Numbered from the stretch's first letter, positions 19,563-30,528 are shown. The stretch: 64,000 nt of DNA from Methanomicrobium mobile BP (GCF_000711215.1 NZ_JOMF01000005.1:62001-126000), one strand, 5' to 3'. Translations and numbers: made by a program. The notes: generated from the letters alone by a model not told the origin.

Positions 19563-20288
19563 TCACCCGTACATCGGAAGATGCTCAATCTTCGGCGCTT
19601 CGTTCTCCTCTTCCTTACCGCTGACCTGCTCGGCAATCCTCTGCATCGATTCCTCGATATTCTCCGCCTCGGCAAGAAGTCTGTCGACCGGAATATCGAA
19701 ATCGTATGTGCCGTTAACGATCTCCAGAACGGAGACGGCGGAACGCGGATCGGGAATATTCACGGTCTCCCCGAGAAGACCTATCGCCGGAATACCCCTC
19801 GCACGGCACTCCAGAAGGATGCTTCCCGCCATTCCCGAGATGCTCCCCATCGGCAGGACATTCACGAGATCCCGTATCGCCGCTATGCTCTTATCGTCGC
19901 TGCCGACGCCGAAGACACGTTTCTCTCCCGAATTAGTCACCATACCCGCGACAACCGTCACATCCTTTATCTTATACTGCGAAAACCAGTCAAGGAGCGC
20001 CTGAGTAAGGTCATAGCAGTCCTCCGGCGGAATCGGAATCTCCGAGACTACCGCAACGCAGTTATCCTTCCCGTAGATTCGAAGCGGCGATGCGATAACG
20101 CCGTCAACCATCATCGCAACCGGCGGAAACATCCGTCCCGTAATACCTCCGAGATACTTGTATTTCAGTGAATCGACGAGGAATTGAACGGCGATGCTGC
20201 CGACAAGTCCGCTCCCGGGAAAACCGAAGAAGACGGTAATATCCTCCGAAGCCGGCGCTTCCGAGATAATTCGTATATCATCATCCAT
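19563..20288 (-). CDS. PAC2 family protein (proteasome-assembly-chaperone-like)
   Basis: A 241-residue member of the archaeal PAC2 family, with the diagnostic FFGFPGSGLVGSIAVQFLV near the N-terminus, YDLTQALLDWFSQYKIKDV in the middle and RGIPAIGLLGET later. Eukaryotic relatives chaperone proteasome assembly; archaeal homologues assemble into oligomers of unresolved role. The DUF473 gene follows 5 nt after its stop. The alpha-proteasome gene is elsewhere in the window, at 40.2 kb. Confidence 0.85.
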   Translation of the reverse strand: MDDDIRIISEAPASEDITVFFGFPGSGLVGSIAVQFLVDSLKYKYLGGITGRMFPPVAMMVDGVIASPLRIYGKDNCVAVVSEIPIPPEDCYDLTQALLDWFSQYKIKDVTVVAGMVTNSGEKRVFGVGSDDKSIAAIRDLVNVLPMGSISGMAGSILLECRARGIPAIGLLGETVNIPDPRSAVSVLEIVNGTYDFDIPVDRLLAEAENIEESMQRIAEQVSGKEEENEAPKIEHLPMYG

Positions 20289-20434
20289 ATTTCTGCCTCC
20301 AATCTTTAGGTAACTACCAATTCGATTATAATTTATATATTGCTGTCGTTACGTGCCCGCGGCTTTGCACCCCCATCCCCTCAAACGCCGTTCAATACAA
20401 AAAACATTAAAGTAAAGCCCGTAAATTAATACAT

Positions 20435-20782
20435 ATGCAGGAATATTCGATCAAACGAGGATTCAAGGACGGACTTGCGGACAGAGCAAAAGACGGGCTC
20501 GTAAAATATTTTGACACCGAGCCTGAGGTCAAAGGCGGTCACTTCTCAATCAGTTTCGGCTCGTTCACCCTCCTTGAAGCATGGATCAACGACAAAGGCA
20601 ACATGTTCGTCGTCGACACCGTCTCGGACGCCAAACTCTACGAGACCCACAGCGAAGAGGAAGCCGACAAGATTGTCCTCGACACGAACAAGAGATTCAG
20701 AGGATATCTCGAATATGTCACGGGCTACAACACCAAAGAGAGAAAGAAGAAGGCAACCGACGCCGTGAAAGGCGCAGACTGA
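20435..20782 (+). CDS. DUF5611-like small archaeal protein
   Basis: A 115-residue soluble protein. YSIKRG at the start, FGSFTLLEAWI and the C-terminal Lys-rich helix match a small conserved euryarchaeal family that I recall as DUF5611; the role is unknown. It is monocistronic, followed by a T-rich tail, and converges on leuS. Confidence 0.65.
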   Translation: MQEYSIKRGFKDGLADRAKDGLVKYFDTEPEVKGGHFSISFGSFTLLEAWINDKGNMFVVDTVSDAKLYETHSEEEADKIVLDTNKRFRGYLEYVTGYNTKERKKKATDAVKGAD

Positions 20783-20874
20783 ACATAAAAATTTCAATTT
20801 TCTTTTTTCAATTTTTTAAAACCGGTTTCTGAAAAATATAAAAGAGTAAATTTGAGATTAGGACGGAAAATCCG

Positions 20875-23664
20875 TCACTCAATCAGTATTGCCGGCTTGA
20901 AGGGCAGTGCCTGACGCGCTTTCGGATGAGAGGACTCGTCCGACTTCACAATCTTGACCTTAAGACCGTATTCGCGCTCGAGGAAGCCGACCGCCGACTC
21001 GAAGACCTTAGCCTCGCTGACATCGTTCTTCTCGATAAGTCCGACAAGGTCGGGCGGCAGGCGGTGAATCAGCGTCGTAATCTGCTTTGTCGCATCCGTC
21101 GCCTCTTTGCCGCGCTTCTTCATCTCTTCGTCCTTCATGATAAGACCGATGACATTGTTTCTGTCCTCGGCATTTGCAATCTTCCTGAAGAGACCGTATT
21201 TCCACTCCGGCGCTACAAAGAGCGTAATCGACGAAGCCTTCTCGATCTCGATGAGCTTGATAATCGACTCGATATCCTCCGTCGTCCTTATGAGAAGCTC
21301 CTCGGCAAGCTCGACAGGCTCGTCGACCTTGGACTCGTCCGCCGTCGGCCACTGCGCAAACGCGATGTTTCCGCTGTTGCCGGTGAACTCCCAGAGGTTT
21401 TGACACGTGAACGGGATAAACGGCGCAAGAAGCCTTATCCAGACGCTGTTAACCTCCTTTAAGACCGCGGAACCCGTAACGCCTTCGGGGAGGCGGCGGC
21501 GGTACCACTTGAGATCGGAATCGATGCCGAAATAAGCCTCCTGAAGTGCCTGACGGGTCTGGAAGAGCTGTAATGCCTCATCCGTCTTCTTAACCCTCTC
21601 CTGAAGCCTCGAGATGAGCCACTTGTCGATATCGCAGCTGCCGCTCGCATCGTTGCCCTCGGTCACCGTGGTGTGGAATCTCTCGATCTGCTTCTTCGTC
21701 GCCGTAACAAGCTCCTTTCTCCAGTCGAAATCCTGCCAGGGCTCGGCACTGCCGACAAGGAACATCCTCACCGTATCCGCACCGAGATCGCGGACCGCAT
21801 CTTCGAGCAGGAAGACATTGCCCTTCGACGAGGACATCTTTGCGCCCTCGAGCAGACCCATGCCGAAGACGACCATACCCTTGGGCTGGAGGTTCTCGGG
21901 GAAGAGAGCCTTGTGGTGGAAGAGCTGGAAGGTCAGGTGATTCGAGATAAGATCCTTTGCCGAGAATCTGAAATCGTACGGATACCAGTACAGGAACTCC
22001 TTCCTCAGATCCTCCGCCGTCTCCTTCGGAATCGGCAGATTGTCCGGGCTGCCTTCGCCGCGGTAGACATAGTCGAAGACCTCGGGCGTGAGCTTCTCCG
22101 GCTCAATTTGAAGCAGCTTGTGTGCGATGGTGTAGAACGCCATGTAGATGGTCGAATCCGAGAGCGGCTCGACGAGCCAGTTCTTGTCGAACGGCATCCT
22201 CGTTCCCAGACCGATTCTTCTCGAACATGCCCAGTCCTTAAGCCAGTCGATAGTCCTCTCGAACTCCGTCCTGACCTCGGGCGGAACAAGCTCGACCCTG
22301 TTGAGCTGCTCGTGAATCTGCTTCTTCCATGCCTCGTCGCTGTACTGCAGGAACCACTGATCCTTGAGAATCTTGACGAAGACGCGGCTTCCGCAGCGGC
22401 ACATCACATTGTGGTTGTCGAAATCATACATTATGATTGAACCGTACTTCTCGCGCATAAGCTCCGCATACTCTTCGCGGGCAATCTTGACCGGCTTGCC
22501 GCCGTACTGCGGGAACATCTTTCCGCTCGAGAACTCCGCGCTGTAGACCTCCTGTGTCAGCGTCTCCATACCCGGGTCGTTCTGGTCGGCGATACCCGAG
22601 CGCTCGACCGCATCCTTTGCGGGGAACTGACCGAATCCCGGGACCGTGATAAGCGCAATCGGGGTAATGTCCGTATATTTGCCCTGCTTCTGAAGGTCGC
22701 GGAGTGCGATGTAGTCAAACGGCGCATGGGCGGGGACGCTCATCACGATACCCGTCGCCATGTCGGGATCGACGAACTCCGCCGGAAGAACGGGCACGCT
22801 GCCGCACATGTGGTGGTTCATCTTCTGGTCGATGAGTTCGCTGCCCTTGATCTCGCCCTCTTCCTTAACCTCGTGCTCCTGAAGCGAGAGCTTGTGTGCC
22901 GCTTCGGGTGATAAAATCCACTTCTCGCCGTCGAGAAGCACCTTCTTGTAGGTAACGTTCGGGTTGACCCAGAGATTTGTCACACCGTATGTCGTCTCGG
23001 GGCGCAGGGTCGCGCAGGGCACCTTGTATTCTCCCCATGTGAACATAACCAGCGTATATTTGACAATCTCCGCCTTCTCACCCTCGAGCAGATCGTGGTC
23101 GCCTACGGGGTTGTCGCACTGCGGACAGAACTTGACGGGGTGCGCACCCTTTCTGACGCGGTTCTGCTCGTAGAGGTGCTTGTACTGCCACTCGATGAAC
23201 TTGCTGTACTGCGGGTAAACCGTGGTAAACCTGCGTCTCCAGTCGATTGAAAGACCGCAGCTGCTCATCACGCGCTCGTATTCGTCGCTGAAATACTTCA
23301 CAATCTCGGTCGGCTCGGTAAAGCGGTTAAGGACATCCTGCGGAACGCGATATAAGTCGCGGTAGAGCTTGATTGTCTTCTCGTCGCCTCTGGCAATCCT
23401 CTTGGAGATACCGATAACCGGCGAACCCGTAACGTGGAAAGCCATCGGGAAGAGGACATGACGACCCTGCATTCTCCTGTATCTCGCGATTACGTCGGGA
23501 GCAATATATGTCCTTCCGTGACCGACGTGCATAGCGCCGCTGGGATAAGGGTAAGCGACGTTGATATAGAATTTATCGGCGCCGTCCTTGGGATCAGCCT
23601 CGAAGGCATGTTTCCATTCCCGACAGTATTTTTCTTCGTACTCTTTCATCTCAAATTTACTCAT
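20875..23664 (-). CDS. leuS: Leucine--tRNA ligase
   Basis: A 929-residue archaeal/eukaryal-type leucyl-tRNA synthetase. It has [12 protein letters not shown] as the HIGH motif (H47-H50 region), a zinc knuckle (CPQC and a later pair), a large CP1 editing domain (about 200-500) that hydrolyses mischarged tRNA-Leu, and KMSSSKGN as the KMSKS loop (about 640). Length fits the archaeal family. It is transcribed alone; the upstream gene (PIN-ATPase) ends 92 bp away in the same direction. Confidence 0.96.
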   Translation of the reverse strand: MSKFEMKEYEEKYCREWKHAFEADPKDGADKFYINVAYPYPSGAMHVGHGRTYIAPDVIARYRRMQGRHVLFPMAFHVTGSPVIGISKRIARGDEKTIKLYRDLYRVPQDVLNRFTEPTEIVKYFSDEYERVMSSCGLSIDWRRRFTTVYPQYSKFIEWQYKHLYEQNRVRKGAHPVKFCPQCDNPVGDHDLLEGEKAEIVKYTLVMFTWGEYKVPCATLRPETTYGVTNLWVNPNVTYKKVLLDGEKWILSPEAAHKLSLQEHEVKEEGEIKGSELIDQKMNHHMCGSVPVLPAEFVDPDMATGIVMSVPAHAPFDYIALRDLQKQGKYTDITPIALITVPGFGQFPAKDAVERSGIADQNDPGMETLTQEVYSAEFSSGKMFPQYGGKPVKIAREEYAELMREKYGSIIMYDFDNHNVMCRCGSRVFVKILKDQWFLQYSDEAWKKQIHEQLNRVELVPPEVRTEFERTIDWLKDWACSRRIGLGTRMPFDKNWLVEPLSDSTIYMAFYTIAHKLLQIEPEKLTPEVFDYVYRGEGSPDNLPIPKETAEDLRKEFLYWYPYDFRFSAKDLISNHLTFQLFHHKALFPENLQPKGMVVFGMGLLEGAKMSSSKGNVFLLEDAVRDLGADTVRMFLVGSAEPWQDFDWRKELVTATKKQIERFHTTVTEGNDASGSCDIDKWLISRLQERVKKTDEALQLFQTRQALQEAYFGIDSDLKWYRRRLPEGVTGSAVLKEVNSVWIRLLAPFIPFTCQNLWEFTGNSGNIAFAQWPTADESKVDEPVELAEELLIRTTEDIESIIKLIEIEKASSITLFVAPEWKYGLFRKIANAEDRNNVIGLIMKDEEMKKRGKEATDATKQITTLIHRLPPDLVGLIEKNDVSEAKVFESAVGFLEREYGLKVKIVKSDESSHPKARQALPFKPAILIE

Positions 23665-23756
23665 AATTCACTTCCGGTGATGATGTAAATCTCGGATATT
23701 TATTTTGGATCTTTAAAAATATATGATTAATCGGATCAATGACCTCGAATGACTGA

Positions 23757-25751
23757 TCATACGGGTCTGAGTCTGATCTCTTCACCGTCATTGTAACGGC
23801 GAATCATCTCCATCGCTATACTGTTGTTCTTCGACATGTGAATCTCGCCCATGTCGTTGACCGTCGCGGTAAAGAGATACTCCTTGCCGCCGAAGACATC
23901 CACAATCTTGCCTCTGTATTCTCTTGCGGTAATCATGAGATTCTTCTTGTCAATCTTTATCTCGACGCCGTTTTCCGTGACGCCGCCCGTAGTGCCGTCA
24001 AGATCGATTGAGGGCGAGAGATCGTAGTCGTTCGATACCGAAGGCGCCGACCTCGCAAGCTCGCTTCTCGGGCGGATATCGATACCGATACTGAGTTTGT
24101 TCACGATTGCCGCGACATTCTTTCCGCCCTTTCCGATGGCGGCAGGGACATCCTTGTCGTCTATGTAGACAACCGCCTTGTTCTCGTTCTGCATCTTCAC
24201 GTCTACGGAGCCGTTCGTGAATCTTCCGATCTCCCTCTGAATGTCGCGTTCGACGAGTTTCATCGAGATATCCTCTTCGTCTTCCTCAATCGGCAGCGAC
24301 TGCTGGGAACTGTCCTCCCGGCTCTGCACGGTCACGGACTGCGACTGCATCGACTGTGACTGCATCGGCTGAGAGGCAGGCTCTTCATCCTCCGTGAACC
24401 TGACGACAATCGACTCGCCGTCATATCTGAATATCTCGGACTCCGCCTGACCCGTCTCGGTGTTGATGACCGAGATAACCGGTCTTGCCGGCAGTTCGTC
24501 GTTGTCGTCGGGAAGGCTGTCGGGCACCCTGAATTCGAACTTCAGGTCATAGATATTGGCGATATCTCCGTCTTTGACGGCGATAATCGTATCAATCACC
24601 TGCGAGAGCACGCCGAACTCCGTCTTCGACATGAATCTGAAGAGAGCGTCGTGTGCACTGCCCGCGTGGACGACACCCACGACGCCGACACCCGCAAGGC
24701 GAAGCTCGGAGTAAACATTGAAATCCGAGCATTTTCTCAGTTCGTCGAAGATGACATGGTCTGGGCGCATCATGAGAAGAATCTCGGATGTGTTCTCCAT
24801 ACTGCCGTCAAGCTCGCCGTACTGCGTTATCTTATCGGGAACGAAGAGATCTCTCGAGGACTCCATCGTCTTGACCGAGCAGCCCTTGTCGGCAAGGTAG
24901 ACCGCGATGCTCTGCGCAACGCTCGTCTTTCCCGTGCCCGGCTTGCCGACTACGAGGATACCCTTTCTGCCGCCGTCGAGAAGTTTCTTTACAGCGGCGC
25001 ATTTCCTGTAGTCGCTTAAGGAGCAGTCGCGGTTCGGTCTTGCCGCGATGATCTCCATGCCGTCCGAGAACGGTCTTCTGCATATGGACACCCTCATGGC
25101 GCCGATCTGCACAACGGTGACGCCGCGCTTCTCAATCTCGATAAATCCGTCGGGACTGCGTCTGGCGCGTTCGAGAATCTCCTGTGCGATGCGCTTTAAC
25201 TCATATTCGGAGAGAACATTCTCGGAAAGACTGACAAGGCTGTTGTTATTCGGCGTGCCTTTCCTTGCGTAAGGCTTCGCGCGCTCTTTCAGCCATACGC
25301 AGAGGGTGTTTTCATCGAAATATTTCTCTATTGTAAGCGGTGAAAAGTTCTCCGTCTGCGGTTTTAAGTATAATACGTCAAGCCCTTTCGCTTTTGCGAC
25401 CTCGGACTGCACGAAGTCGCTGGTGATGAACTTTGCGTCATCGCACTGAAGCGCGACCTTCCTTATGAGTGCGTCGATCTCGCCGCCGCTGGCAAGTTTG
25501 ACCTGGTCGAGACTGGGTCTTTCGCCCTGATATTTGAGTTCTATTATTCCTTCTTCTGCGAGCTTTGAAAGTTCCTGAAGCTCGATAAGGCCGCTGAATC
25601 CTATTTCACGTCCCTGGTTGGCCTGTGCTTCAAGTTCTGCTATTACGGCCTCCGGAACAATTATTGTGGCCCCTTTATATTCACCCGACTCCTGTATCAT
25701 CGAGGTGATGCGTCCGTCTATTATGACGCTGGTATCTGGTATAAGTTTCAT
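23757..25751 (-). CDS. PINA-type ATPase: PIN domain, P-loop ATPase and KH domain
   Basis: A 664-residue protein with an N-terminal PIN RNase-like domain (residues 1-130; acidic residues at PDTSVIIDGR and GGEIDALIR), a PilT/VirB11-type ATPase with Walker A VVGKPGTGKTS (about 267-277) and Walker B-like HVIFDELRKC, an acidic Ser/Gln/Met repeat linker (about 455-495), and a KH domain with AAIGKGGKNV near residue 550. Archaeal PINA forms a hexameric ATPase that has been linked to Holliday-junction processing; nuclease action on RNA is also suggested by the domains. It appears to be a single-gene unit upstream of leuS. Confidence 0.9.
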   Translation of the reverse strand: MKLIPDTSVIIDGRITSMIQESGEYKGATIIVPEAVIAELEAQANQGREIGFSGLIELQELSKLAEEGIIELKYQGERPSLDQVKLASGGEIDALIRKVALQCDDAKFITSDFVQSEVAKAKGLDVLYLKPQTENFSPLTIEKYFDENTLCVWLKERAKPYARKGTPNNNSLVSLSENVLSEYELKRIAQEILERARRSPDGFIEIEKRGVTVVQIGAMRVSICRRPFSDGMEIIAARPNRDCSLSDYRKCAAVKKLLDGGRKGILVVGKPGTGKTSVAQSIAVYLADKGCSVKTMESSRDLFVPDKITQYGELDGSMENTSEILLMMRPDHVIFDELRKCSDFNVYSELRLAGVGVVGVVHAGSAHDALFRFMSKTEFGVLSQVIDTIIAVKDGDIANIYDLKFEFRVPDSLPDDNDELPARPVISVINTETGQAESEIFRYDGESIVVRFTEDEEPASQPMQSQSMQSQSVTVQSREDSSQQSLPIEEDEEDISMKLVERDIQREIGRFTNGSVDVKMQNENKAVVYIDDKDVPAAIGKGGKNVAAIVNKLSIGIDIRPRSELARSAPSVSNDYDLSPSIDLDGTTGGVTENGVEIKIDKKNLMITAREYRGKIVDVFGGKEYLFTATVNDMGEIHMSKNNSIAMEMIRRYNDGEEIRLRPV

Positions 25752-25801
25752 ACAAAACCTCCCTTTTATATAATGTATTCAATCCCTAATTAGATCGATC
25801 C

Positions 25802-26278
25802 CTAATTGGAATCTCCGTATACTTTTGCCGGATCGAAAACCTTCTCTCCGACATCCTCTCCTTCGAGCGTTCTGTAAAAACAGCTCATGTGACCCGTGTG
25901 GCATGCGCCGCCCTTCTGCCTTACCTGATAGAGGAGCGTATCGCAGTCGCAGTCGACAAGGATGCGGACTATCTCCTGAATATGCCCGCTCTCCTCGCCC
26001 TTCTTCCACATCTTCCGGCGGCTCCGCGAGTAGAAGTGCGCACAGCCCGTCCGAATCGTCTCGAGGACGGCGGCTTCATCCGACCATGCCGTCATGAGAA
26101 CCTCTTTTGTTCCCGCGTCCTGAACGACGACGGTCACAAGCCCGTTCTTATCGTATTTTATCTCCGAGAGGAGCGGCAGTTCCTTAAAGCTGCCGCATTT
26201 GTCGTATTTGTCGTTTTTGTCGCATTTGCCGTTATCATCCGTTTTAGTTTTATCGTTGCTTTCCGTGCTGCCTTCCAT
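25802..26278 (-). CDS. hisI: Phosphoribosyl-AMP cyclohydrolase
   Basis: A 158-residue HisI, third step of histidine biosynthesis (opening of the adenine ring of PR-AMP). It shows [35 protein letters not shown], and the zinc/metal block [12 protein letters not shown] followed by [12 protein letters not shown]. The first 30 residues are a low-complexity Asp/Lys/Asn tail not usual in HisI, so an internal start is possible, but no ATG is available after that tail before the conserved region. The gene directly follows the prepilin-peptidase stop on the same strand. Confidence 0.93.
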   Translation of the reverse strand: MEGSTESNDKTKTDDNGKCDKNDKYDKCGSFKELPLLSEIKYDKNGLVTVVVQDAGTKEVLMTAWSDEAAVLETIRTGCAHFYSRSRRKMWKKGEESGHIQEIVRILVDCDCDTLLYQVRQKGGACHTGHMSCFYRTLEGEDVGEKVFDPAKVYGDSN

Positions 26279-27124
26279 TTACATTGCCCCCGTAATGAAG
26301 CGAATTATCGCAAACAGTATGTCCCCGAAGAGCAGCGCCGCAATGAAACCCGCCGTAATCGGGATGATGAACGGAACGCCGTAGGATATCCAGACATGTC
26401 CCGCTTTCTTATAGAGGGCAAGCTCTTTCTTATACTCCTGCGGATTCCTCCTGAGATCGCCGGTATACATCCTGCGCGTCCCCCCGACCATCCTCTTAAT
26501 CGAGGCGCCGAATGTGAGGAATCTCCGCCTGAAGCCTTCGGGCGCCTCGGCGCTCTTTGGGCACTCCTCGAACTCCTCCATGATGAATCCGAACGATTCC
26601 GTCAGTTTTTCGCTCGCGACGGGGTAGCATGTGAAGAGGCAGAAGAGCGGCGCCCTGTTCCTCTTTGCGAGATTGTATATCAGAAGCCCTATCGGCACGA
26701 CAAGATTCAGTATCACGGCATTTATCAGGACGGTCAGCGGGAAGAAAGCGATTGCCGGAAATCCCGTGAGCGGCAGTATCGGATAGAGGGGCACAAGGAA
26801 TGTGATGAAGATGAATGCCCAGGCATCCGCCCCGCCGAATATGTGCAGGTATGCCGACGAGAAATAGAACATCGCACAGAAGATCGCGACAAGGAAGATG
26901 TAGCCGACCGCCGCCCGCGGCTCGTAAAGAATCAGCGTCGCATAGGTATACAGGGCAACGGGCACGCCTATGACGAGCATGGGATACCATGTCTTAAACG
27001 CCACAAGGCGTTCAATATAATCGCGGTATGAAGCATACAAAAGCGTGATTATTATTGCTATTGATGAGATTACCAAAGGTATTGAGAGTATTTGCATAAA
27101 TGTATAAAGATCGGTCCGCGGCAA
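26279..27124 (-). CDS. Archaeal prepilin/preflagellin peptidase (A24 family)
   Basis: A 281-residue integral membrane aspartic protease, about six helices. The second catalytic aspartate is in FGGADAWAF (the GxGD-type motif) and the first in the loop ASYRDYIERL. Such enzymes cleave class III signal peptides of archaeal pilins and archaellins. It is divergent from the secretion ATPase at 27252 and directly precedes hisI on its own strand. A long cytosolic insert (about 160-240) is specific to the archaeal methanogen type. Confidence 0.85.
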   Translation of the reverse strand: MPRTDLYTFMQILSIPLVISSIAIIITLLYASYRDYIERLVAFKTWYPMLVIGVPVALYTYATLILYEPRAAVGYIFLVAIFCAMFYFSSAYLHIFGGADAWAFIFITFLVPLYPILPLTGFPAIAFFPLTVLINAVILNLVVPIGLLIYNLAKRNRAPLFCLFTCYPVASEKLTESFGFIMEEFEECPKSAEAPEGFRRRFLTFGASIKRMVGGTRRMYTGDLRRNPQEYKKELALYKKAGHVWISYGVPFIIPITAGFIAALLFGDILFAIIRFITGAM

Positions 27125-27251
27125 TATATTAGTTATCTTTGTCCTTCGTTCCTTCTTTCCCGCATTCCCGCATCGCCCGTTCGTTTAGAAGAGTATAATT
27201 TTTATGGCAACAGAATTTTGTTGATTTCGCTGACGGGTTATTCCGTTAACG

Positions 27252-29588
27252 GTGTTAACACTCATGCGGCGGGGCGGTTTTCGCCTTGGAAACGGGGGAT
27301 TTTCATTGAAGGATACTGAAGGCATAAGGAAAAGATTCGGACTGTTCGGAAAGAAAAACAGGGGCGGCGGGTTAAACGGGGATACGCTCTTCCCGACCGA
27401 TACGAAGTCCCTGCCAAACCCCGAGCCGATCCCGCGGCTGCCGAAACCGAACGCATCTTTTGCGGACGAAACCGAAGACAGCCGCGACGGGAGAATGCAT
27501 GACGGCACAATTCATGACGGCAGAATACATGACGGCAAAATGCACGGCGGTACCGCGGATGATGCGGCAAAGCATGACGCGATAAGGCATGACGCGGCAA
27601 TGCACAGTACGAAAATTCACGACACGGCAATGCGGGAGGACGGAGTCTGCATCGACGCGTATACGCGGGGACGGACGGATGCGGACGGCAATCCGAAACC
27701 CGACACGGATAGGAAAGGCGGTATCGGCACGGGGAATGCGGGCATAATCTCGGTCGACGAAGCCGACATCTCCGAACTTGCCCTTAAGGGCGCAACCACC
27801 TTCGAGATCGAAGAACTCAGGATTCGCGGCGGCGATGCCGCGGAAGAACCCGGGCCCGCCGAGCATGAACGGACAATCTCGGCAATCGAAAAGATATACT
27901 CGGCATATTCCGTATCGAAGGAAGACCCGAATGAAGAAAGGAAGGACGAACGCCGGAGCGACAGCGACACCTCCGCAAAAGAAGAGACGCGGACGGAGAA
28001 GAAAGGGCTCTTCGGATTCGCAAAAGCCCTCGTCGAAAGAAAGCGAGAAGAGTACGACCCCGCGATTCACGGCGCCCTCGTCGATCTGAGTTTCGACGGC
28101 GGCGACGGCATAGAGGAAGTCGAGCTCTACGGCGTCAATCCCCCTTACGCCTACGTAAGAATCACCTTCGACAGGAACACGAACGAGTACGCCTACAACG
28201 TCCTCGAGCCGACTCTCAACCCGGCGCAGGAAAAACTCAGGCAGGAAATCGTGCAGAGGCTCTTCGAGACCCTCAACGTAAGCACGAAAGACCTCACCAA
28301 AGAGAAGGCGCAGAAGATCCTACGCGACGAAATCTGCGACATCATCGAGGACTACGGACTGAAGATGCCCGTCGCCGACCGCGAAAAAATAATCTATCAC
28401 ATAGTCCGCGATTTCCTGGGCGAAGGTCTCATAGACGCGATAATGCACGACAAATACATCGAGGACGTATCCTGCGACGGACTCAATATCCCCATCTTCG
28501 TCTTCCACACCCGATACGAATCCGTGCAGACCGGCGTCGTCTACAAAAGCGCCGCCGCACTCGACTCATTCGTCATAAAAATGGCGCAGAAAGCGGGAAA
28601 ATACGTATCCATATCCGAGCCGATGCTGGATGCCACAATGACCGACGGCTCGCGCATACAGATGACGCTCGGCACCGAGGTAACGGCGCACGGATCCACG
28701 TTTACAATCCGCAAATTCAAGGACGAACCGATAACGCCGACCGACCTCATCGAATGGGGAACCTTCTCACCGCTCTCGATAGCATATATCTGGATGGCGG
28801 TCGAAGCCGGAAAATCCTGCATATTCGCGGGCGGCACCGCCTCGGGAAAGACCACCTCGCTCAACGCCGTCTCGCTCTTCATACCGCCGCTTGCCAAGAT
28901 AATAACCCTTGAAGATACCCGCGAACTGCGGCTGCCGCATCGGAACTGGATACCCGCCGTGACCCGCGAATCCTTCGACAGGGAAGGAAAAGGCTCCATC
29001 GACATGTACGAACTCCTGCGTGCCTCACTCCGCCAGCGCCCCGAATACATCCTCGTCGGCGAAGTCAGGGGCACCGAGATGCAGACGCTCTTTCAGGCAA
29101 TGAGCACGGGGCATGTCACGTACTCGACCATGCACGCCGATTCCGTCGCCGGCGCCGTCCACAGAATCGAGAATCCGCCGATGAACGTCCCGCGAAACAT
29201 GCTCAGTTCTCTAAACCTCATGTGCATTCAGGTGCAGGCAAAGGCGGGCGGTCAGCGGGTGCGCAGAAACAGGCAGATAATCGAGATTCTTGACATAGAC
29301 CCGAGAACAAACGAGCTTATCACGAACGAAGTCTTCAGATGGCATCAGTCCTCGGACGAGATACGCTACTCGGGCAAATCCTACATCCTCGAGGAGATCA
29401 TGGAGACGCACGGCTGGGACGAGGCGCGAATGCTCGAAGAACTCAAACGCCGTCAGGAGATCCTCGAATGGATGCGGCTCAAAAAACTCAGAAACTACCG
29501 TGACGTCGGAAAAGTCCTCATGTCCTATTACCGCGACCCCGACGCCGTAACCGAACTCGTAAGAGGCGATCTGAATGAACGTGTATGA
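27252..29588 (+). CDS. Type IV pilus/secretion ATPase (TadA/GspE family) with repeat-rich N-terminus
   Basis: The 778-residue protein has its ATPase domain at about 330-760: Walker A FAGGTASGKTTS, Walker B region YILVGEVRGTE, and the His box STMHADS. These ATPases power pilus or secretion assembly. The first 250 residues are disordered and contain nine pentapeptide repeats (residues 82-126). The start used is GTG 27252, which overlaps a CCGTTAACGG palindrome; ATG 27264 or TTG 27309 may be the real one. Two TadC-like membrane genes follow, the first overlapping by 14 nt. Confidence 0.92.
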   Translation: MLTLMRRGGFRLGNGGFSLKDTEGIRKRFGLFGKKNRGGGLNGDTLFPTDTKSLPNPEPIPRLPKPNASFADETEDSRDGRMHDGTIHDGRIHDGKMHGGTADDAAKHDAIRHDAAMHSTKIHDTAMREDGVCIDAYTRGRTDADGNPKPDTDRKGGIGTGNAGIISVDEADISELALKGATTFEIEELRIRGGDAAEEPGPAEHERTISAIEKIYSAYSVSKEDPNEERKDERRSDSDTSAKEETRTEKKGLFGFAKALVERKREEYDPAIHGALVDLSFDGGDGIEEVELYGVNPPYAYVRITFDRNTNEYAYNVLEPTLNPAQEKLRQEIVQRLFETLNVSTKDLTKEKAQKILRDEICDIIEDYGLKMPVADREKIIYHIVRDFLGEGLIDAIMHDKYIEDVSCDGLNIPIFVFHTRYESVQTGVVYKSAAALDSFVIKMAQKAGKYVSISEPMLDATMTDGSRIQMTLGTEVTAHGSTFTIRKFKDEPITPTDLIEWGTFSPLSIAYIWMAVEAGKSCIFAGGTASGKTTSLNAVSLFIPPLAKIITLEDTRELRLPHRNWIPAVTRESFDREGKGSIDMYELLRASLRQRPEYILVGEVRGTEMQTLFQAMSTGHVTYSTMHADSVAGAVHRIENPPMNVPRNMLSSLNLMCIQVQAKAGGQRVRRNRQIIEILDIDPRTNELITNEVFRWHQSSDEIRYSGKSYILEEIMETHGWDEARMLEELKRRQEILEWMRLKKLRNYRDVGKVLMSYYRDPDAVTELVRGDLNERV
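27495..27629 (+). repeat. Nine 15-bp repeats encoding His-Asp pentapeptides
   Basis: Nine in-frame 15-bp units encode pentapeptides of consensus [MIR]HD[GAT]x: MHDGT, IHDGR, IHDGK, MHGGT, ADDAA, KHDAI, RHDAA, MHSTK, IHDTA. The DNA units share AATxCATGACGGCAx. They sit in the disordered N-terminus of the secretion ATPase. Confidence 0.85.
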
Positions 29589-30510
29589 ACGCTTCTGCTT
29601 CAACCTTCTCGGCGAGAGGATAAAAGCGAGGATAAAGACGAAGCGGGAAGCCGATTCCGCGCTGATAAACGGAATGCTCAGCGCCCGCATGAGAATCTCC
29701 TTCGAGGCGTATCTGGCAACGGCATACATAAGCGCCGTCGCGGTCGGTCTTATTGCGGCGCTCTTCGCAGGCACGGTCACATATCTCCTGCGGCTGCCGC
29801 TCATCGTATACAGCCTCGGCAGTCTGCCCGAGATATTCTATCTGCTGAGCGAATACAGCCTGTTCATCGGCGCGGTAATCGCGGCAGCCGTCGCCTTTCT
29901 CCTCTTCTCCGCCGTCACATGGCTCGGATTTATGCTCTATCCCCGCATACGTGCCGGCGAACGCCGCCGCAATATCGATGCGACACTGCCGTATGCGATA
30001 AACTACATAACCGCGATGTCGGCTGCGGGAATCCCGCCCGCGGGAGTCTTCAGACTTCTCGGTGAGAGCGAGATCTACGGCGAGAGCGCCGTCGAAGCCC
30101 GATATATCACGCGCGAAGTCTATATCTTCGGCAAAGACCTCCTTGAAGCGCTCGTAACCGTCGGTCAGTACACCCCCAGCCCCCGCATGAGGGACTTCCT
30201 TCAGGGCGCGGTCGCAAGCATATCCTCGGGAAGCAACCTCACGGGTTATTTCAGGAACAAATCGGAGCAGTATGCCCGCGAAAACAGGATGGAGCAGAAG
30301 ACCTTCCTCGAGACGCTCGGACTTATCTCGGAGTCCTATGTAACGGCACTCGTTGCCGGAACGCTCTTTCTGATAATCCTTCAGTCGATTATGTCCTCGA
30401 TAAGCGGCAGTGACGACCCCGTCTTCTTATACGTCGTTATCTACGTCATAATCCCGCTCGGCAGTCTTCTCTTTGTGCTGCTCATAGACTCGATGACGCC
30501 GGAGATCTGA
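29575..30510 (+). CDS. TadC-like type II secretion F family membrane protein (first)
   Basis: A 311-residue protein with hydrophobic helices at about 45-70, 85-115 and 265-305, and a T2SSF cytosolic domain between (ATLPYAINYITAMSAAGIPPAGVF). It forms the membrane platform on which the ATPase acts. Its ATG lies 14 nt before the ATPase stop, indicating translational coupling. A second F-type gene follows. Confidence 0.88.
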   Translation: MNVYERFCFNLLGERIKARIKTKREADSALINGMLSARMRISFEAYLATAYISAVAVGLIAALFAGTVTYLLRLPLIVYSLGSLPEIFYLLSEYSLFIGAVIAAAVAFLLFSAVTWLGFMLYPRIRAGERRRNIDATLPYAINYITAMSAAGIPPAGVFRLLGESEIYGESAVEARYITREVYIFGKDLLEALVTVGQYTPSPRMRDFLQGAVASISSGSNLTGYFRNKSEQYARENRMEQKTFLETLGLISESYVTALVAGTLFLIILQSIMSSISGSDDPVFLYVVIYVIIPLGSLLFVLLIDSMTPEI

Positions 30511-30528
30511 GATGAGGAGGACTGAAAG

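Noticed and set aside
27243-27252. CCGTTAACGG palindrome as an operator
   Set aside because: Only 10 bp and likely by chance; it does, however, overlap the GTG start and supports a later start codon for the ATPase.
27372-28070. A 232-codon minus-strand frame over the ATPase N-terminus
   Set aside because: Produced by the pentapeptide-repeat DNA read backwards; the plus frame continues into the ATPase domain.
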